64,000 bases of DNA from Flammula alnicola (GCA_015499995.1 JADNRV010000006.1:743653-807652), one strand, 5' to 3'. Positions 36,269 through 48,430 are shown, numbered from the stretch's first letter. Translations and numbers: made by a program. The notes: generated by a model not told the origin, from the letters alone.

Positions 36269-39200
36269 ATGCGTCGTTGGATCCTTTTTGGAGTCTTTCT
36301 CGCTCCTTGGCTCTCTCCCTCTGTTCTTGCCGAAGTTTTTGACCTTTCTGGTCTGAAATGGACGCTCAAGAATCGGAATGGGACGATACAAATACCTGCT
36401 TCCGGACCGCCATCTCAAGCACATCTCGATCTTATGAACTCTGGTATCATCACTGAGCCGCTGCTTGGAGTTAACGGTGCGAGTAACACTTCACTAGAGC
36501 GGACAGCATTTTTATCTTACCTTTTGCACAGATTTCACGGAACGATGGGTTGTCGACGAAAACTGGACGTATTCTGCGGACATATCACCTTTTTTGAAGA
36601 GTGATGCTTTTCGCAACGCAAAGCAAACTCTGCTTGTGTTCTACGGGATCGACACTATAGCAAATATTGTAGGTTTTGCATGCTACTGGCTAGAATACCT
36701 CTTTCCTGATGTCATTGAGCAACAGACTCTAGCAGGTCACCCTGTTGCCTGGGTCAACAATCAGTTCCGACAATACATCTTTGATGTCTCGAACATGCTT
36801 GACACTCCGAAGGATAATCAGCTGGTCGTCGCTCTCGAATCCGCGTGGGCATATGGTCTCAACGTTACTGCAAGGCCAGACGCAGAGTTCTTTCCCAATG
36901 GTAACGGAGTCAGGACAATGGACAACGTGAGAACGCGAATTTCCATTAATCAAATCCATAACTCACTCTTCTTCAAGTTTGAATACCCTGGTGTTCGCCA
37001 GTGGATAAGGAAAATTGCTTCAGATTTCGGATGGGATTGGGTATGAAACCATCATTTTTATGAATGCCAGACATTTAGCTCGATGCTGCAGGGCCCAGCC
37101 TTTGTACCGAGCGGGATCCACAAGCCCGCATATTTGGTGACGTTGGCTTCTCCAAGTGGCTCAAAAGAGAGTAGTGGAACACCACCCATCTCCCCAGGAA
37201 AAGGCGGCGCGGATTCATCCAGTCCTATTTTCATCGAAGAAAGTTCTATCGACATATACAAACTTGGCCAGTCGTTCTCCGTGGCTCCAGACGAGAGCGC
37301 GGATTGGTTTGTCAACGTTTCTTTGGCCCTGCGATCTTCGACTCAATTCAAAGGGACGTCGTTGACACTCTCATTTCCGGAGCTTGGCATCGCCAAAAAG
37401 TTTGACACTGGTCCAGTAAATGCTACGTCCCCTCAAGCTGGTGCGCCGTGGGTCAATGCTCTCTGGAGGATCCCCGACTCGGTACCGCAGCGATGGTATC
37501 CTCACAATCTCGGCACACCAAAGCTGTACAACATGTCCTCGACGCTTGTGCTTCAGTCTCCTTCTTCCACTGAAACCGTTTCCTTTACCACGCTGACCGG
37601 CTTTCGCACAATTCAGCTTGTTCAAGCTCCATACACTGATGCAGATGTTCGACAACAAGGAATTACTCCCGGAGATCAGTGGCACTTCAACATCAACGGG
37701 AAAGCCTTCTACGCATTAGGTACCAACATCATCCCGTTTGACCCATTCTATGCAAGGACGACAACTGATCAAGTTCGTTGGGTTCTTGAGAGCGCCGTTA
37801 AAAGCGGACAAAACATGGTTAGTGAAGACCTCCATCGAACGACGTGTTTCATTGCTGACTTCATTGGTCTAGTTGCGCATCTGGGGCGGCGGTACATATC
37901 AACCATCCGACTCGAGCATTGCAGGAGGTGTCTACGACTTCTATTCCATCTGTGACGAATTGGGTATACTTGCCTGGTCTGAGCTCATCTTCTCGGACTC
38001 CCTATACCCTATCAACGAGTTCTTGCTCGATTCCATCGAGCCAGAAGTCCGTCAAAACGTCAGAAGAGTGAATAAACATCCGAGCAATGCTCAATGGGCA
38101 GGCGGCAACGAAATCGAGGGCATAGTCACCACAGTGGTTCACACTTTAGCGAATGGGACGGAATACTTGAATGAGCTATCGATTTTCTGCGCTTCGACTT
38201 GTATTTGGAAGCTGACGCAAATCTAGTTTGTTACGCTGTTCCAAGACTTCTTGCAAGGGATTGTATCTTCTGAAACTCGCTCGGTAGGTCTAAAATTACT
38301 TAGAAAGTACTGAAGGCTTACTTCGGTATACTTGTGGTCCAGGTTCCTTATACCGACTGCTCAACCACAAACGGTGTTTTGAGTTTAGATCCCTATGTGC
38401 TTCGGCTGAACAACGGAACTCCTGGCGAAATATACGGAAATTCCGGTAAGAAGATATCTATTATGCGCTTAGCTCTGGACGCTAAGCTGTCTCGTGAGCG
38501 TAGAGCGGTACAACTACGATGCAACCCAAGCTTTCAACTATAGTACCTTTCCAGTTTCTCGGTACGTTCTACCAGCAATTTCTGAATCATCGCTGACTTT
38601 TATTTGTGCGTGCTGACAGCTTTGTGAACGAGTTTGGGTCCGTCAATTTCCTGTACTATTTTCCCCGCAAGAGTATTAATGGACCCTTTCTAGCTTTCAT
38701 TCAATGCCGTCCTTCTACAGCTGGGAAGAGGTCCTGACGTCTTCTGAGGACTTCTCGTTCAACTCGACTGTGGTGATGTCCAGGGATCACCATCCGCCAG
38801 CTGGGAACCTTAATTTCCCGAATCCCAACGCTCCTCAGGGCCAAGCGCAGATGACAGAGGCGGTACAAACCTGGCTTCCCGCTCCCTCGACAGCGGACTC
38901 TAACCGGACGTTTGCGCAATGGTGCTGGAGTACGCAAGTCTTCCAGAACTTGGCGATGGTCTCCCAGATTGCGTGGTACCGACATGGCGCCGGACAGGGC
39001 GAAAATAACCTTGGCGCGCTCGTATGGCAGCTTAACGACATCTGGCAAGGAGTCAGTGGTCTAGCATCGAGTACTCTGGAGATGGAAGGTCTGCAATACG
39101 GCTTAACAGGCTCTTCTCTCCTGTCATCATCTATCCTTCTGGACCGCCAAACGAGACTCTGGAAGTTCTTATTATATCGGATCGTGGAATCTGTCAAAGA

Positions 39201-39821
39201 ACAGCGCAGCTGACATGTATGACTGGAAAGGACAAGCGCTCAGCACATCCCATCAGTCATTCACGCGCCCTCTCTCATAATTCATTGATCTTGCAACATT
39301 CGGACTATCGTCGCTTCTTCCTGCTGGACATTATGCAGCGAAGCGTGGATGCTCCTCACCTGACCGCACAAGTTGATGCCATACAGTAACAACGAGCAAT
39401 ATGTATGTGACCTTTTCATACTCTCCTGACACCCATAGATACTTTCTAATGCCAGTATTTCAGTTTACCCGACTTCTCTAGTGAATGCGAAACTAGAGGA
39501 CCCATGATTTCCGTCTACAGATCCAACGACTTCACCTTCACACTCTCTGCCAAAGGCGGCGTGGCTCCGTGGACCTGGGTCGACCATCCAGCAGGAACTG
39601 TAGGCGTCTTCATGGATGCAAAGACTGGACTTCCTTCCAATGGATTCTATCTCGTCCCTGGTATCGATCGGACTCGTCAGTATGCTTATTTTTGTACGAC
39701 AATTATGATGCTGACAGATTACTTAGTGCGTTTCGAGCTGAACGCGGCTCTCTCCAGCGTGAAGCATCCAAATGCCGAGGACTTTGTCGTCAAATCTCTT
39801 TGGAACAACACACATATATAA
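36269..39821 (+). CDS. Secreted GH2 beta-mannosidase
   Basis: Many short exons. The ATG at 36269 opens a clear signal peptide (ending LSPSVLA). The N-terminal GH2 sandwich reads FDLSGLKWTLKNRNG, WVVDENWTYSADISPFLKS and GHPVAWVNNQFRQYIFDVS, then YPGVRQWIRKIASDFGWDWG. The catalytic barrel has NAQWAGGNEIEG, where the Glu after Asn is the acid/base, and FVNEFG, whose Glu is the likely nucleophile. The end has RFELNAALSSVKHPNAEDFV. Length and order match fungal beta-mannosidase A, which removes terminal beta-1,4-mannose from manno-oligosaccharides in hemicellulose breakdown. Several N-glycosylation sequons are present. All frames can be joined without stops. Some exon borders in the 3' third are approximate. 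Confidence 0.9.
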
Positions 39822-40584
39822 GCGCTATGCAGTGATCACCTTTTTCTTTCTGCACCTTCCGATAATATAATCTGAAACCTGGAGGATTATTGAATCTGAT
39901 GTCATGTCCTAATTCCTGTGGTAGATACCATCGTTCAAGTGATGCATATGTACAACTTCGACGATTTCAATTCTCCGGAGCAAGGGAAACTCTTAAGTCA
40001 TGGCCTTGTGGGATTCACGAAGATTTTGAAGTACCCAAGGAGTGGTTTGCAACTCTTTAATGGAGACAAAGCTAGGTAGGAAGCGGATGAAGGCGGCGCT
40101 GTTGACTATATGGACATCATCATCTCCCCAAAGACACCTTCAATGCCACAACGACTAAGTTTTGCAAGACAAGGAGTCCAGTATAACCTCAATGAAGCAA
40201 CATGGAAGGATTATTCCAAACGCAGATCGAAGTGGTGGTCGTAATCGGAGAGGAAGAAGGGACAATAAGTCTCATTTGAATGCGGCGCTGGCTATATTTC
40301 GGTACATAAAACCCCGGAATTGAGCGCCGGTCCTGCTCGTCATGCTATACAGGCTTCCCATCTACGTTTATGCATAATGAACATGCAGGAGCAGGCGCTC
40401 TGAAAACGCACTTGAAGCGTGTGTCAAGCACACTGCCTGAGACATTGATCTCCTTTAAACATGGAGATTTGGTCTTGGTAGGCGATCTGATATGATCCGT
40501 GGACGCAGCATGAGACTTTTACTTCAGTGCAGCAGGTGCGTTTCAGATAGCTTAGAAACAGATACTCATCCTCAACTAACGAAA
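39822..40584. other. Intergenic, no supported gene
   Basis: 3' flank of the mannosidase gene and 5' flank of an F-box paralogue. Nothing further is seen. Confidence 0.4.
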
Positions 40585-42212
40585 ATGTCACACCATTGCC
40601 CCTTTTGCGGAAGCATGGAAAAGCGCGGCGTCTACGATAACGCCTCTTTTTGCTCCAAAATTTCGAATCTCAATCCCTGCGATCCATGCAAAAGGCTGGC
40701 AGAACTCGATATCCAAATCATCAAAGCGAGGGAGACTCTGCTCGAGATGCGGAGAGAGGCCCGAAGGCTGAAATCGGAGATGAACTTCAGTCACGACCAT
40801 CTTATTCACCAACTCCCTCCAGAAATCTCATCCTACATCTTCCAGCTCTGCATTCCTCGCGAAATGAACAGAAAGGCAAGACGTGCCCCAGTAGCCCTGT
40901 CATCTATATGTCAAAAATGGCGTCAGATTGCTCATACGACTCCTCAACTCTGGACGACTGTCTTTCTTTCCGTCGGTGACCACAACTATCTCTCAGTATC
41001 CCGTTTGGCGCAGGATGGATAGATCGATCCGGACGACTTCCTTTGTCGATTGGCCTTTTCGCTAAATCCCACCACGACTGGGCCTATACCATCAATCCCG
41101 ATGTGATTGGGGTTATCAATCAATGTTCTAGCAGGTGGCGAGATCTCACTTACTGCGGCCCTTCCTCTTTATTGTCATATCTTGTTGGAGACTTGCAAGG
41201 GGCCGCCCAGCTACAAACCCTTACACTACAAGTTGATTGGACTGAATCTGCAGGGCAGTTCAAATTAGGCGATTTCAAGCCAACGCCAACGACGCTCGAG
41301 ATCAGAGGACTTGGCCCGAAGTCGGTCGTTATCGAATGGAACAATATCACCCACATGCAAGCTGGTAATATATCTGTCGACGATTGTTGGGAACTCTTTC
41401 GGATAGCGCCACGGATGACGCATTGTGTGCTGCAAGGTCTTCTTAGAGCCCATGATCGGTTCCCGACACCCCACACTCTCATACTACACGCTATGCTCCA
41501 AGTTCTTGAGCTGAGCATAGACGATGTATTCCACCTCTTCCTCAACAACATCTCCCTTCCCTTTCTGAAAAGTTTTACCGGCAATGCCCATGGTCGTCAT
41601 TTGGAATCTGAGAGTCTTATATCTCTTTTCTCGCGGTCCTCTTGTTCCTTGCAGACGTTGGCCCTTACACATGTGAAGCTCGACATCACAGATCTCGTCG
41701 ACCTATCTCGAGCGACGCCTGATCTCCGCCACCTAGATTTAGCGTTTCACTAGTACTACAAATCTGGCCCAGATGTCATGGAACACATTTTTTGTCGCTT
41801 TTCCAATGCTTTCATCATCACCAGCACCAACTCGGAAACCAATCAGGCCTTCTTTCCTCAACTGCAATCTATGACATTCAAAGGGGCGATGCCTCTTGAT
41901 TGGACGTTGGTGCCAGACATATTTGGCTCTCCCTCCGACGTATACAATTTTCGTCGACGGCCTTTGCGCTCTCTTACTCTTCGTCAAGTCGACCGTCACC
42001 CAAAAGACGACCCTATTATCATCGACAAAGATTCCCTTAGTCGGATGCTATTGCTGATTAAAGAAGGAATCAAATTAAAGATCAAGGGAATATATCCCCG
42101 CATCGACATCCTTCAGCAATCCATAGAATTTCACGTGCGCGACTCAGCTTTGAGGGAGAGTTTGGGTCCCACATCTAATTCTTCGTCTGAAGGGGTGGGA
42201 AAGGAGCTGTAA
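40585..42212 (+). pseudogene. F-box paralogue A, broken
   Basis: It starts MSHHCPFCGSMEK like the other three copies and covers the whole length to a similar C-terminus. Compared with copy B (minus 51501-49927), one base is missing near 41017 (the cag-gag-tgg stretch reads cag-ga-tgg), giving an early stop. A TAG at 41751-41753 interrupts the C-terminal third. Downstream sequence stays in frame and is conserved, including QLQSMTFKGAMPLDWT, so decay is recent. It is the only copy on the plus strand. Confidence 0.8.
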
Positions 42213-42574
42213 AGGATCTCACCCCCCAACCATTTACCATCATTTCACGTGAAATTTTGAGTCTTGGACTTTATTTCCTCAAAGCATCCAACTGAATTTC
42301 TTCTCTAATTAGTTTTCCGCTTGTACATTCGGACTCGTATCAGAGCTCTTTATTCGTTCGAAATAGAGAACTAGTACATCACGATATGCGTTCTTCAGAT
42401 CCCGCCACGAGAAGGAAACTCAAGGAATAGAAAATTCTGCACGATCGAAGCAACTTGATATTGATTTCCATCTCAAGCTAGAAAATTGCAAATCTCATGG
42501 TCAATAGCCACCCTATGAAAGTCAATAGACAACGGTTGAATATCGTCGTAATCCCATTGAGAACCTCGCTGGCA
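42213..42574. other. Intergenic, no supported gene
   Basis: 3' flank of F-box copy A. No gene or repeat is recognised before the inverted duplication begins at about 42575. Confidence 0.4.
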
Positions 42575-43060
42575 TTTATTCATGTTAATATGGATGTTGT
42601 ACAGAGGCCGCCGATAACGAGTTGCCTGAGACCGTGTCATTGCCATGAAAATTTGAGTGGGGATATCGCCATCTGTCCTGGGTATGAAAACGATTGCGGC
42701 CCAATGATCAAGTCTTAATGCGAGGGACTCGAAAGATTTTGTTTTCTGGGCCACTCAACTCACAATCCTTTGACGGCGTACTGGTCATTGGAAGACAAGG
42801 GCTTTATCTGTCCAGTACAGCGGCCTGGCGCTCAGATCACATCTGACCACGGTATTCCCTTAGTATTCACAGACCGGTTTGACAAATCTCTTCATCGTCT
42901 AAACATACAAACCAGGCCTAGAACTAGCGTTGGTTACGTCGAGTCCAATTCTTGGATTGTCCTCTCTCGAATTTTTAACAACCGACCAGTTTTGCCTCAG
43001 ACTGATTGAAAGCGGTTTCTCGAACCGCTTTCTCCTTGATGAGTTTTGAAAACCTGCGGG
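42575..43060 (+). repeat. Inverted duplication, left arm
   Basis: About 480 bases are similar to the reverse complement of roughly 47915-48430. Shared stretches include GGCCCAATGATCAAGTCTT, CGTGTCATTGCC, a conserved IPLVFTD reading, and the coding tail NQSEA(K/E)LVGC. The arms enclose the CstF-like, membrane-protein and MYND genes. Confidence 0.7.
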
Positions 43061-43723
43061 CGAACACGGGAAGAAGGATTCTAATTCCAGATGACGAAGT
43101 TGGAAAATCCAAGGGCTTCAAGACTACGGTGCCACTGTGATTGTATGCCTGACGTGCACAGAAACAGCGAAGAGAAGATGCGTTGTCAAAAAAAAGGAGG
43201 AATCCGGGAGTGGATAGCATCGGGGGAGGTTTTCTGAAATAAACGCTGAAACCCTCCAAGTGCGGCGCTGGGCGAACCGGTGTATTCCATGCGTCGTGGT
43301 TTTGCAAGATGTCGATGAAAATGTACACATAGAGCATCTGTATCCTTGTCCAATGGTCGGTCAGGAGGTCAGGTAGAAAGAACCCTCTACGAGGCGGAAC
43401 CTCCCCAGTAATATGCCCCAATACTGTCACGTTGACTGTCAACAGAGCGTTTCCAGTTCTTCGTAAGACACCTTCCCTTCACTCGTTTGAGGCCGCACAA
43501 GATCGTTGAGTTCAATACCTCCTGCCCATAGAGACAGAGATCCAAGGATTACTAGGCGCCAGTAGCGAAAGACTTGCGAGCTGTGACGAAGGTTGTCTAA
43601 GCTGTGGACTTCGATTCGAATGTGGTTATAAAAAATTATTTCCTCGATGTTGAATGAAAAGATTGTGAAGAAGACATCTGGACTCAACTTGAAAATTGAG
43701 GTGGAGGCTACGATGTCGGCCAC
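42975..43723 (-). pseudogene. F-box-like relic with a captured MYND-gene tail
   Basis: Minus-strand sequence from 43723 encodes an F-box-like segment (FKLSPDVFFTIFSFN and LRHSSQVFRYWRLVILGSLSLWAGG). There is no ATG in this frame, and a frame change is needed near 43440 to continue into TVNVTVLGHITGEVPPRRGF. The last about 25 residues, from FSKLIKEKAVRETAFNQSEA to the stop, are almost the same as the C-terminal tail of the MYND gene at 47930-48005. So the F-box relic runs into a duplicated copy of that tail. It belongs to a different F-box subfamily from copies A-D and is probably not functional. Confidence 0.6.
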
Positions 43724-43809
43724 GATGTGTTTACAAGCTGATATTGGGATTGATTACTGACAGTGAGTAGGAGTGGATGCCAGCGTTGTCGAAGCTTGCC
43801 AGTCACTAC

Positions 43810-43835
43810 TTAACCCTAACAGACCCTAACCCTAT
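43810..43835 (+). promoter_or_regulatory. Telomere-like CCCTAA motifs in a promoter
   Basis: Three CCCTAA units in 26 bases (TTAACCCTAAC, a three-base break, then ACCCTAACCCTAT) lie about 60-80 bases before the ATG at 43892. TTAGGG-binding factors such as Tbf1 use such sites in promoters. It may equally be an interstitial telomere scar. Confidence 0.5.
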
Positions 43836-43891
43836 CACCCAACGAGGGGCAAACATCGGCGGCTACCACTTCTGCTCGACCACCAACGACC

Positions 43892-45111
43892 ATGGCCAAT
43901 CCCAACATCGCCACAGAACAACTTCTTGAACTTCTGTTGACTCTTAAAGTGAGCTTTCTCCCTTATCCGCCCTTCTACAGACTACAAATATCCGCAAGAG
44001 GTCAACATTGCCCGTTGGAGTTGAACCTCGACAAAACAGAAATATTGACCAAAATTTGTTTCATGCTACCAGAAAACGACACCGGCGGCTGCGCGGGGCA
44101 TCCTGAATAGCCAACCAGCCATTGCATATGCGTTGATAACTCTCATGGTGTCGATGAATGCGATCAATATCGAGGTATTCCAGGTGAGTCTATGCGCCTT
44201 CATGTTTGCTTTTTCCTTTTCCTTTCCCTTGTTTCAGCAGGACTAATAGTCTCTTCTTTCAGAAAACATTGGCGGAATTTGGAGCCTCCAACTCTTCAGA
44301 AACCTCAGTTTCGAGCTCTGGCACGGCAGCACGCCCTTCTTCTACCGCGGCCTCAATAAACAACACGACAGGGCAGGTTATGCCACCAACCGCTGCTCCT
44401 GCACCTATATCAGCCATTCCATTACACTTACAGGCTCAGTATCGCACGTCGACGCCTCCTTCGTTTCCCGGTTCCAATTCTCTTCCTCCATCCTCCGCCT
44501 TGGCGTCGTCTTCATCACAGGTGCCAACGCATACACCCACACCGCCATATGGGTACGGTACTACGAACGGACAGGGGAGCAGTGCGGCAGGGTATGGGTA
44601 CGGGCAGCAGGGATACGGGTACCCGCAACAACAGCAACAACAGCCTTATCAGCAGCAACCGCCGTATCAACAGCAGCAGCCACAGTACCAACAGCCGCAG
44701 TATCAGCAATATCAACAGCAAGGAGGCTACCCTGGCTACCCGCCGTACGGTGGCCAACACCAGCCGCCGCAGGCTCCGGCATCTGCGCCTCCAGCAACAG
44801 TGACACCTGGATTGCCGGACGCGTTGGCTGGGATTCCGGAGGAACAGAAGGCGCGTTTTTATTTCTTTTCATGCAACGCGGGACAAGAAATGACAGCTTT
44901 TGTTTCGTTCTCTTCTCTTCTTCTAATAGGCGTTAATAATGCGTGTACTGGCTATGACACCGGAACAGATCAACATGCTACCGCCAGCGGATCGAACGAC
45001 GTATATACAGATTGTGAGCACTACCTTCTGCCCCTCTTTTTGTGGTGTTGATCCCCATTGTTTGCTCTTTTCTTGCGATAGCGAGCTACATTGGGTGTTC
45101 CTACGGGATAG
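43892..45111 (+). CDS. CstF-64/Rna15-like 3'-end processing factor without RRM
   Basis: Five exons (43892-43948, 44073-44183, 44263-44850, 44930-45013, 45082-45111) give 289 aa. Residues 7-60 match the CSTF2 hinge domain (EQLLELLLTLK, LNSQPAIAYALITLMVSM), which binds CstF-77 or symplekin-type partners. A 190-residue disordered middle is rich in Ser/Pro and then Gln/Tyr/Pro/Gly. The end (MRVLAMTPEQINMLPPADRTTYIQI) is the CstF C-terminal helix bundle that binds Pcf11 or PC4-type partners. The N-terminal RRM of CstF-64/Rna15 is missing; the ATG falls directly at the hinge. The fourth exon follows a GC-AG intron. It should act in nuclear mRNA cleavage and polyadenylation. Confidence 0.8.
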
Positions 45112-45420
45112 CTGCTGTATTTTGATCGAGAATACAGATTATTTACGAACACCAATTGACATCAGGAATTGGCCCCACGACGAACATTGAACACTTCACC
45201 TGTTCTCATCGATCCGTGGCCGATTACACTTTTTTGTTGATTTTTCTCATGTCTTGTGTTCCTTATTTCTGTGGTATTTTACAGGTACAAAACAAGACTA
45301 AAACTAAAATGCGAAAGAAATACAACTGCAGAATACATATCCACCGCTCGCATCTCCGACCTTCCGCCATCTGTACCCTCCACCCTGTACCTCGAAATGG
45401 ATCCCTCGTCCATCCAAAGC
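45112..45420. other. Convergent intergenic region
   Basis: 3' flanks of two converging genes. No gene is seen. Confidence 0.4.
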
Positions 45421-45738
45421 CTAACCTACAGCCGTCAAATACACCACGATCAACGCGAAGAGGGCGAAATACTTGACTGCCCCCTCTCCATAGGTTGCTG
45501 CGAAGAAAATGGTAGTTGCAATCGCGACCTTGGCGATTCGGGCGAGTATGGTGGGCTTTTCTCTGTCTTGAATGGCGATCTGTTGGGTTTCGTGGGCTTG
45601 GGTTAGTGATTGATTATCAGTGGCGCGGAAGGACAAAGGGAAGGCGGTTCTGTGAGGACTTGCCCAGTTTTCTCCGCGTCTTTCGAAGGCTACGATGGAA
45701 CGACCCTCGTTTTTGAAGAGACTAGTGGGGTCTGTCAT
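45421..45738 (-). CDS. Small membrane protein of unknown function
   Basis: The ATG at 45738 (MTDPTSLFKNEGRSIVAFERRG) opens 105 aa. A polar N-terminal half is followed by two hydrophobic stretches at the end (IAKVAIATTIFFAATYG and YFALFALIVVYLTAVG). The frame stays open further upstream without an ATG, so an extra 5' exon is possible. No family is recognised. Confidence 0.5.
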   Translation of the reverse strand: MTDPTSLFKNEGRSIVAFERRGENWASPHRTAFPLSFRATDNQSLTQAHETQQIAIQDREKPTILARIAKVAIATTIFFAATYGEGAVKYFALFALIVVYLTAVG

Positions 45739-46795
45739 GAGCTGACGAAGAACATGCGGTACGGTCGAGGAACGCACTCCATTTCTTGAGATCGATGACC
45801 TTCCGGCTGGGGCGTCTTTGTCGACTTTCTTGAGACAAAGACCCTTCTCTGTCTGTATCTGATACCCTTCGAGATGCGGAATGCAATAGGATCTTGACGA
45901 TGGCTGCGATTGTATTGTGGTCGTACGACCAGCAGCACGGCCAAGGTGAAGGATGGAAGTATGGAATGAAAAGGCCTCAACGAACCCACGCTCCCGAATT
46001 TATATCGATACGTAAGTGGCGAGAGACGTGCAATGACGGGGAACAAAGGCGCTGTCGACGGTCGCTGCCTCGTGTCCTTAGAGCTTATTCTCTTTGTCGT
46101 AATTCAAGTTCAGACGATACCTGTCCTCTGGCAGTTACTGCATGCCGACTTCGAATTTGTTTTCCTCTTGTGCGGAGTATTATAATACTTTCGCTGTCTG
46201 ATAGATTTCAGAAAATGTTTCTCGTGGATACCTGCTCCTGCCACAACTCTACCCGTTTGGTTCTGGTATATTGCTTTTCATCCAATTATTAGACAATAAA
46301 AGAATTCGTTCTTTGGCGATCCGGAAGGATGGAACGGAGAGCTGTCAATGGCTCGTTGATTTAAATCAGCTTTGATGCCTTCCGAACGTTGATGCTTCCT
46401 TGATGATAAGATCTCCACGTGAGTATCAATGATCCGGCCAGTCGCTCTTAATTTCTACGTATGTCGATGCTGGGGAGGGCAGGAGGAGGATGAATAATTA
46501 AGTAAAGCGATATTCTGTGCCAAACCTCTACGAAGTAGAGTATGGAATTTGCAAGCGCATAGTAAAGTTAAAGCTACATCTACAGTAGTTTCAGTGTTGC
46601 AAATCATGCCTTTCGGTTGCCAGATGTTGAAAATCCCAAATCGTTCACTTCGGACCGTTCAATTTGTCCTTGTTTGCAACCGCCTCTCGAAGTGCCTTGT
46701 CGGGCTTGGTAACGTAAGTTGACATTGACAACTGCCTCTTGACCTTCAAAGCTTCATCGATTGATCGTTTGCTGTATGCTACAAAAATTGGCATA
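45739..46795. other. Divergent intergenic region
   Basis: Promoter space for the minus-strand membrane protein and the plus-strand MYND gene. A minus-strand open frame over the MYND first exon is a shadow. Confidence 0.4.
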
Positions 46796-47738
46796 ATGTC
46801 TTCCAGGAGTGAAATTTCCACTCCAAAACCCTCACCTAAGGATATAAAGCAAAGGCTACGCCGGATGCCAGAACTTTGTTCAAATTGCCACGTCGAGGAG
46901 CATGCTGGATTCAAGAGGTGTGTTAATGTACGTCCGTTTATTTCTTATTCTCCGACGCTTTTCATCTTAACATGTTATTTTGAAAGTGCAAGTCTTTATA
47001 CTGCTCCAAGGATGTGAGTTTCTCGTAATTCATCGAATCTCATTAAACATTTACAATCGGTAATCTTTCGTCAATCTCCATTCTTTAGTGTCAAAAGGCA
47101 CACTGGTAAGAAAGACGAGAAAGTTCTTCAAATATCTTGATTAATCGGCCCATGATAGGCCTCAACATAAAACCACATGCCGTCTCTCTACTGCCACTGG
47201 AAATGATATAGACATCGTGAAATTCGCCCAAATTCTGATGGCAAACACCACCCTTCGCCGCTACATGGAAATCCTCCTTGTGCTCGAGCTCGATTTGCTC
47301 AACAATCCAAGTCGCGCTAGCGAGATATTTAAAGCGCAGATCATAATCGATTTCGAGCCTTCACGAATTCAAGACTTCCTGTCTCTCTTCAACCGATCGG
47401 CTATCATTGACTCGAGTCCATTGCTGGGGATGCTCCAAATTTGCGCAATTTCTTCTGAGAAGGAAGTCCCATTTGATTCTATTACAATAAAGGATGTGGA
47501 AAAGCGCCGAGACGAAGAGGTACTCCTACGAAAGGAACCAGTTCAGATGGGTATCATCCAATGGATCCGAAACGTCGGCGAATATGTCTCCGTCTCCAAC
47601 GGCGTTGGTATTATAACTAAAGAAAGCATTGAAATCGCTAGGCAGGCAACCTACCTGGAAATTCCGACCTTTTCTCGAGGGGTGGCAATCATTAAGAAAC
47701 CTGCATCGAAAACGACCTACATCGAGTTTGTATCTTGA
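46796..47738 (+). CDS. MYND zinc-finger protein, C-terminus apparently damaged
   Basis: Four exons (46796-46927, 46987-47013, 47089-47105, 47159-47738) encode 251 aa. The MYND finger is complete: Cys28, Cys31, Cys42, Cys45, Cys50, Cys54, His62, Cys66, split by three introns as is common in agaricomycete MYND proteins. A helical region follows. Beyond 47738 the sequence still encodes the expected family tail: a likely intron, INALIRQDTKNRWLLRIK, then after a one-base frame change KDKQLIKDAA and a tail to a stop at 48003-48005. So the family-length protein is cut short by a frameshift near 47836, unless further splicing rescues it. MYND fingers bind proline-rich partners. Confidence 0.75.
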
Positions 47739-47914
47739 TTTACTCCTTCGATATTATACTTACATCCTGATTCTTGGGCAGATTAATAAACGCTCTCATT
47801 CGACAGGATACCAAAAATCGATGGCTGCTGCGAATTAAATAATTTACAGCAAAAGGACAAACAATTGATAAAGGATGCTGCGGTATGCGAAACTGATGGA
47901 CCTTTCGAGCTGTT

Positions 47915-48430
47915 TTCATCTGCCATGTTTTCAAAAGCCATCAAAGATAAAGCGGTTCGAGAAACTGCTTTCAATCAGTCTGAGGCGGAACTGGTTGGTT
48001 GTTAAAATTTCGAGAGAGCAGACAAACCAAGAAGTTGGACTCGGCGTAACAGACGCTCGTTCTAGGCCTGTTTTGTATGCTTACACCATGAAGAGATTTA
48101 TCATACTGGTCTGTGAATACTAAGGGAATACCGCATTCAGATAATATGGTCTGAGCGCCAGCCCCCGCTGTACTAGACAAATAAAGCCCTTGCCTTCCAA
48201 TGACAAAAAATGCCCATTACACCAACATTACACCGTCGAAGGATTGCGAGTCGAGTGGCGCAGAAAATAAAATGTTTCTCCCTCACCTTAAAGACTTGAT
48301 CATTGGGCCACAATTGTTTTCTTGGGATACCCCATCCAACTTTCCGCGGCAATGACACGGCCTTAGGCAACTCATTATCGGGATTCGGTGGCCTCTGTGT
48401 GCAACATCCGTATTGAAAGAAGGTTGAGGA
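47915..48430 (-). repeat. Inverted duplication, right arm
   Basis: Partner of 42575-43060. It begins in the C-terminal tail of the MYND gene and continues into its 3' flank, so this arm is probably the source copy. Confidence 0.7.
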
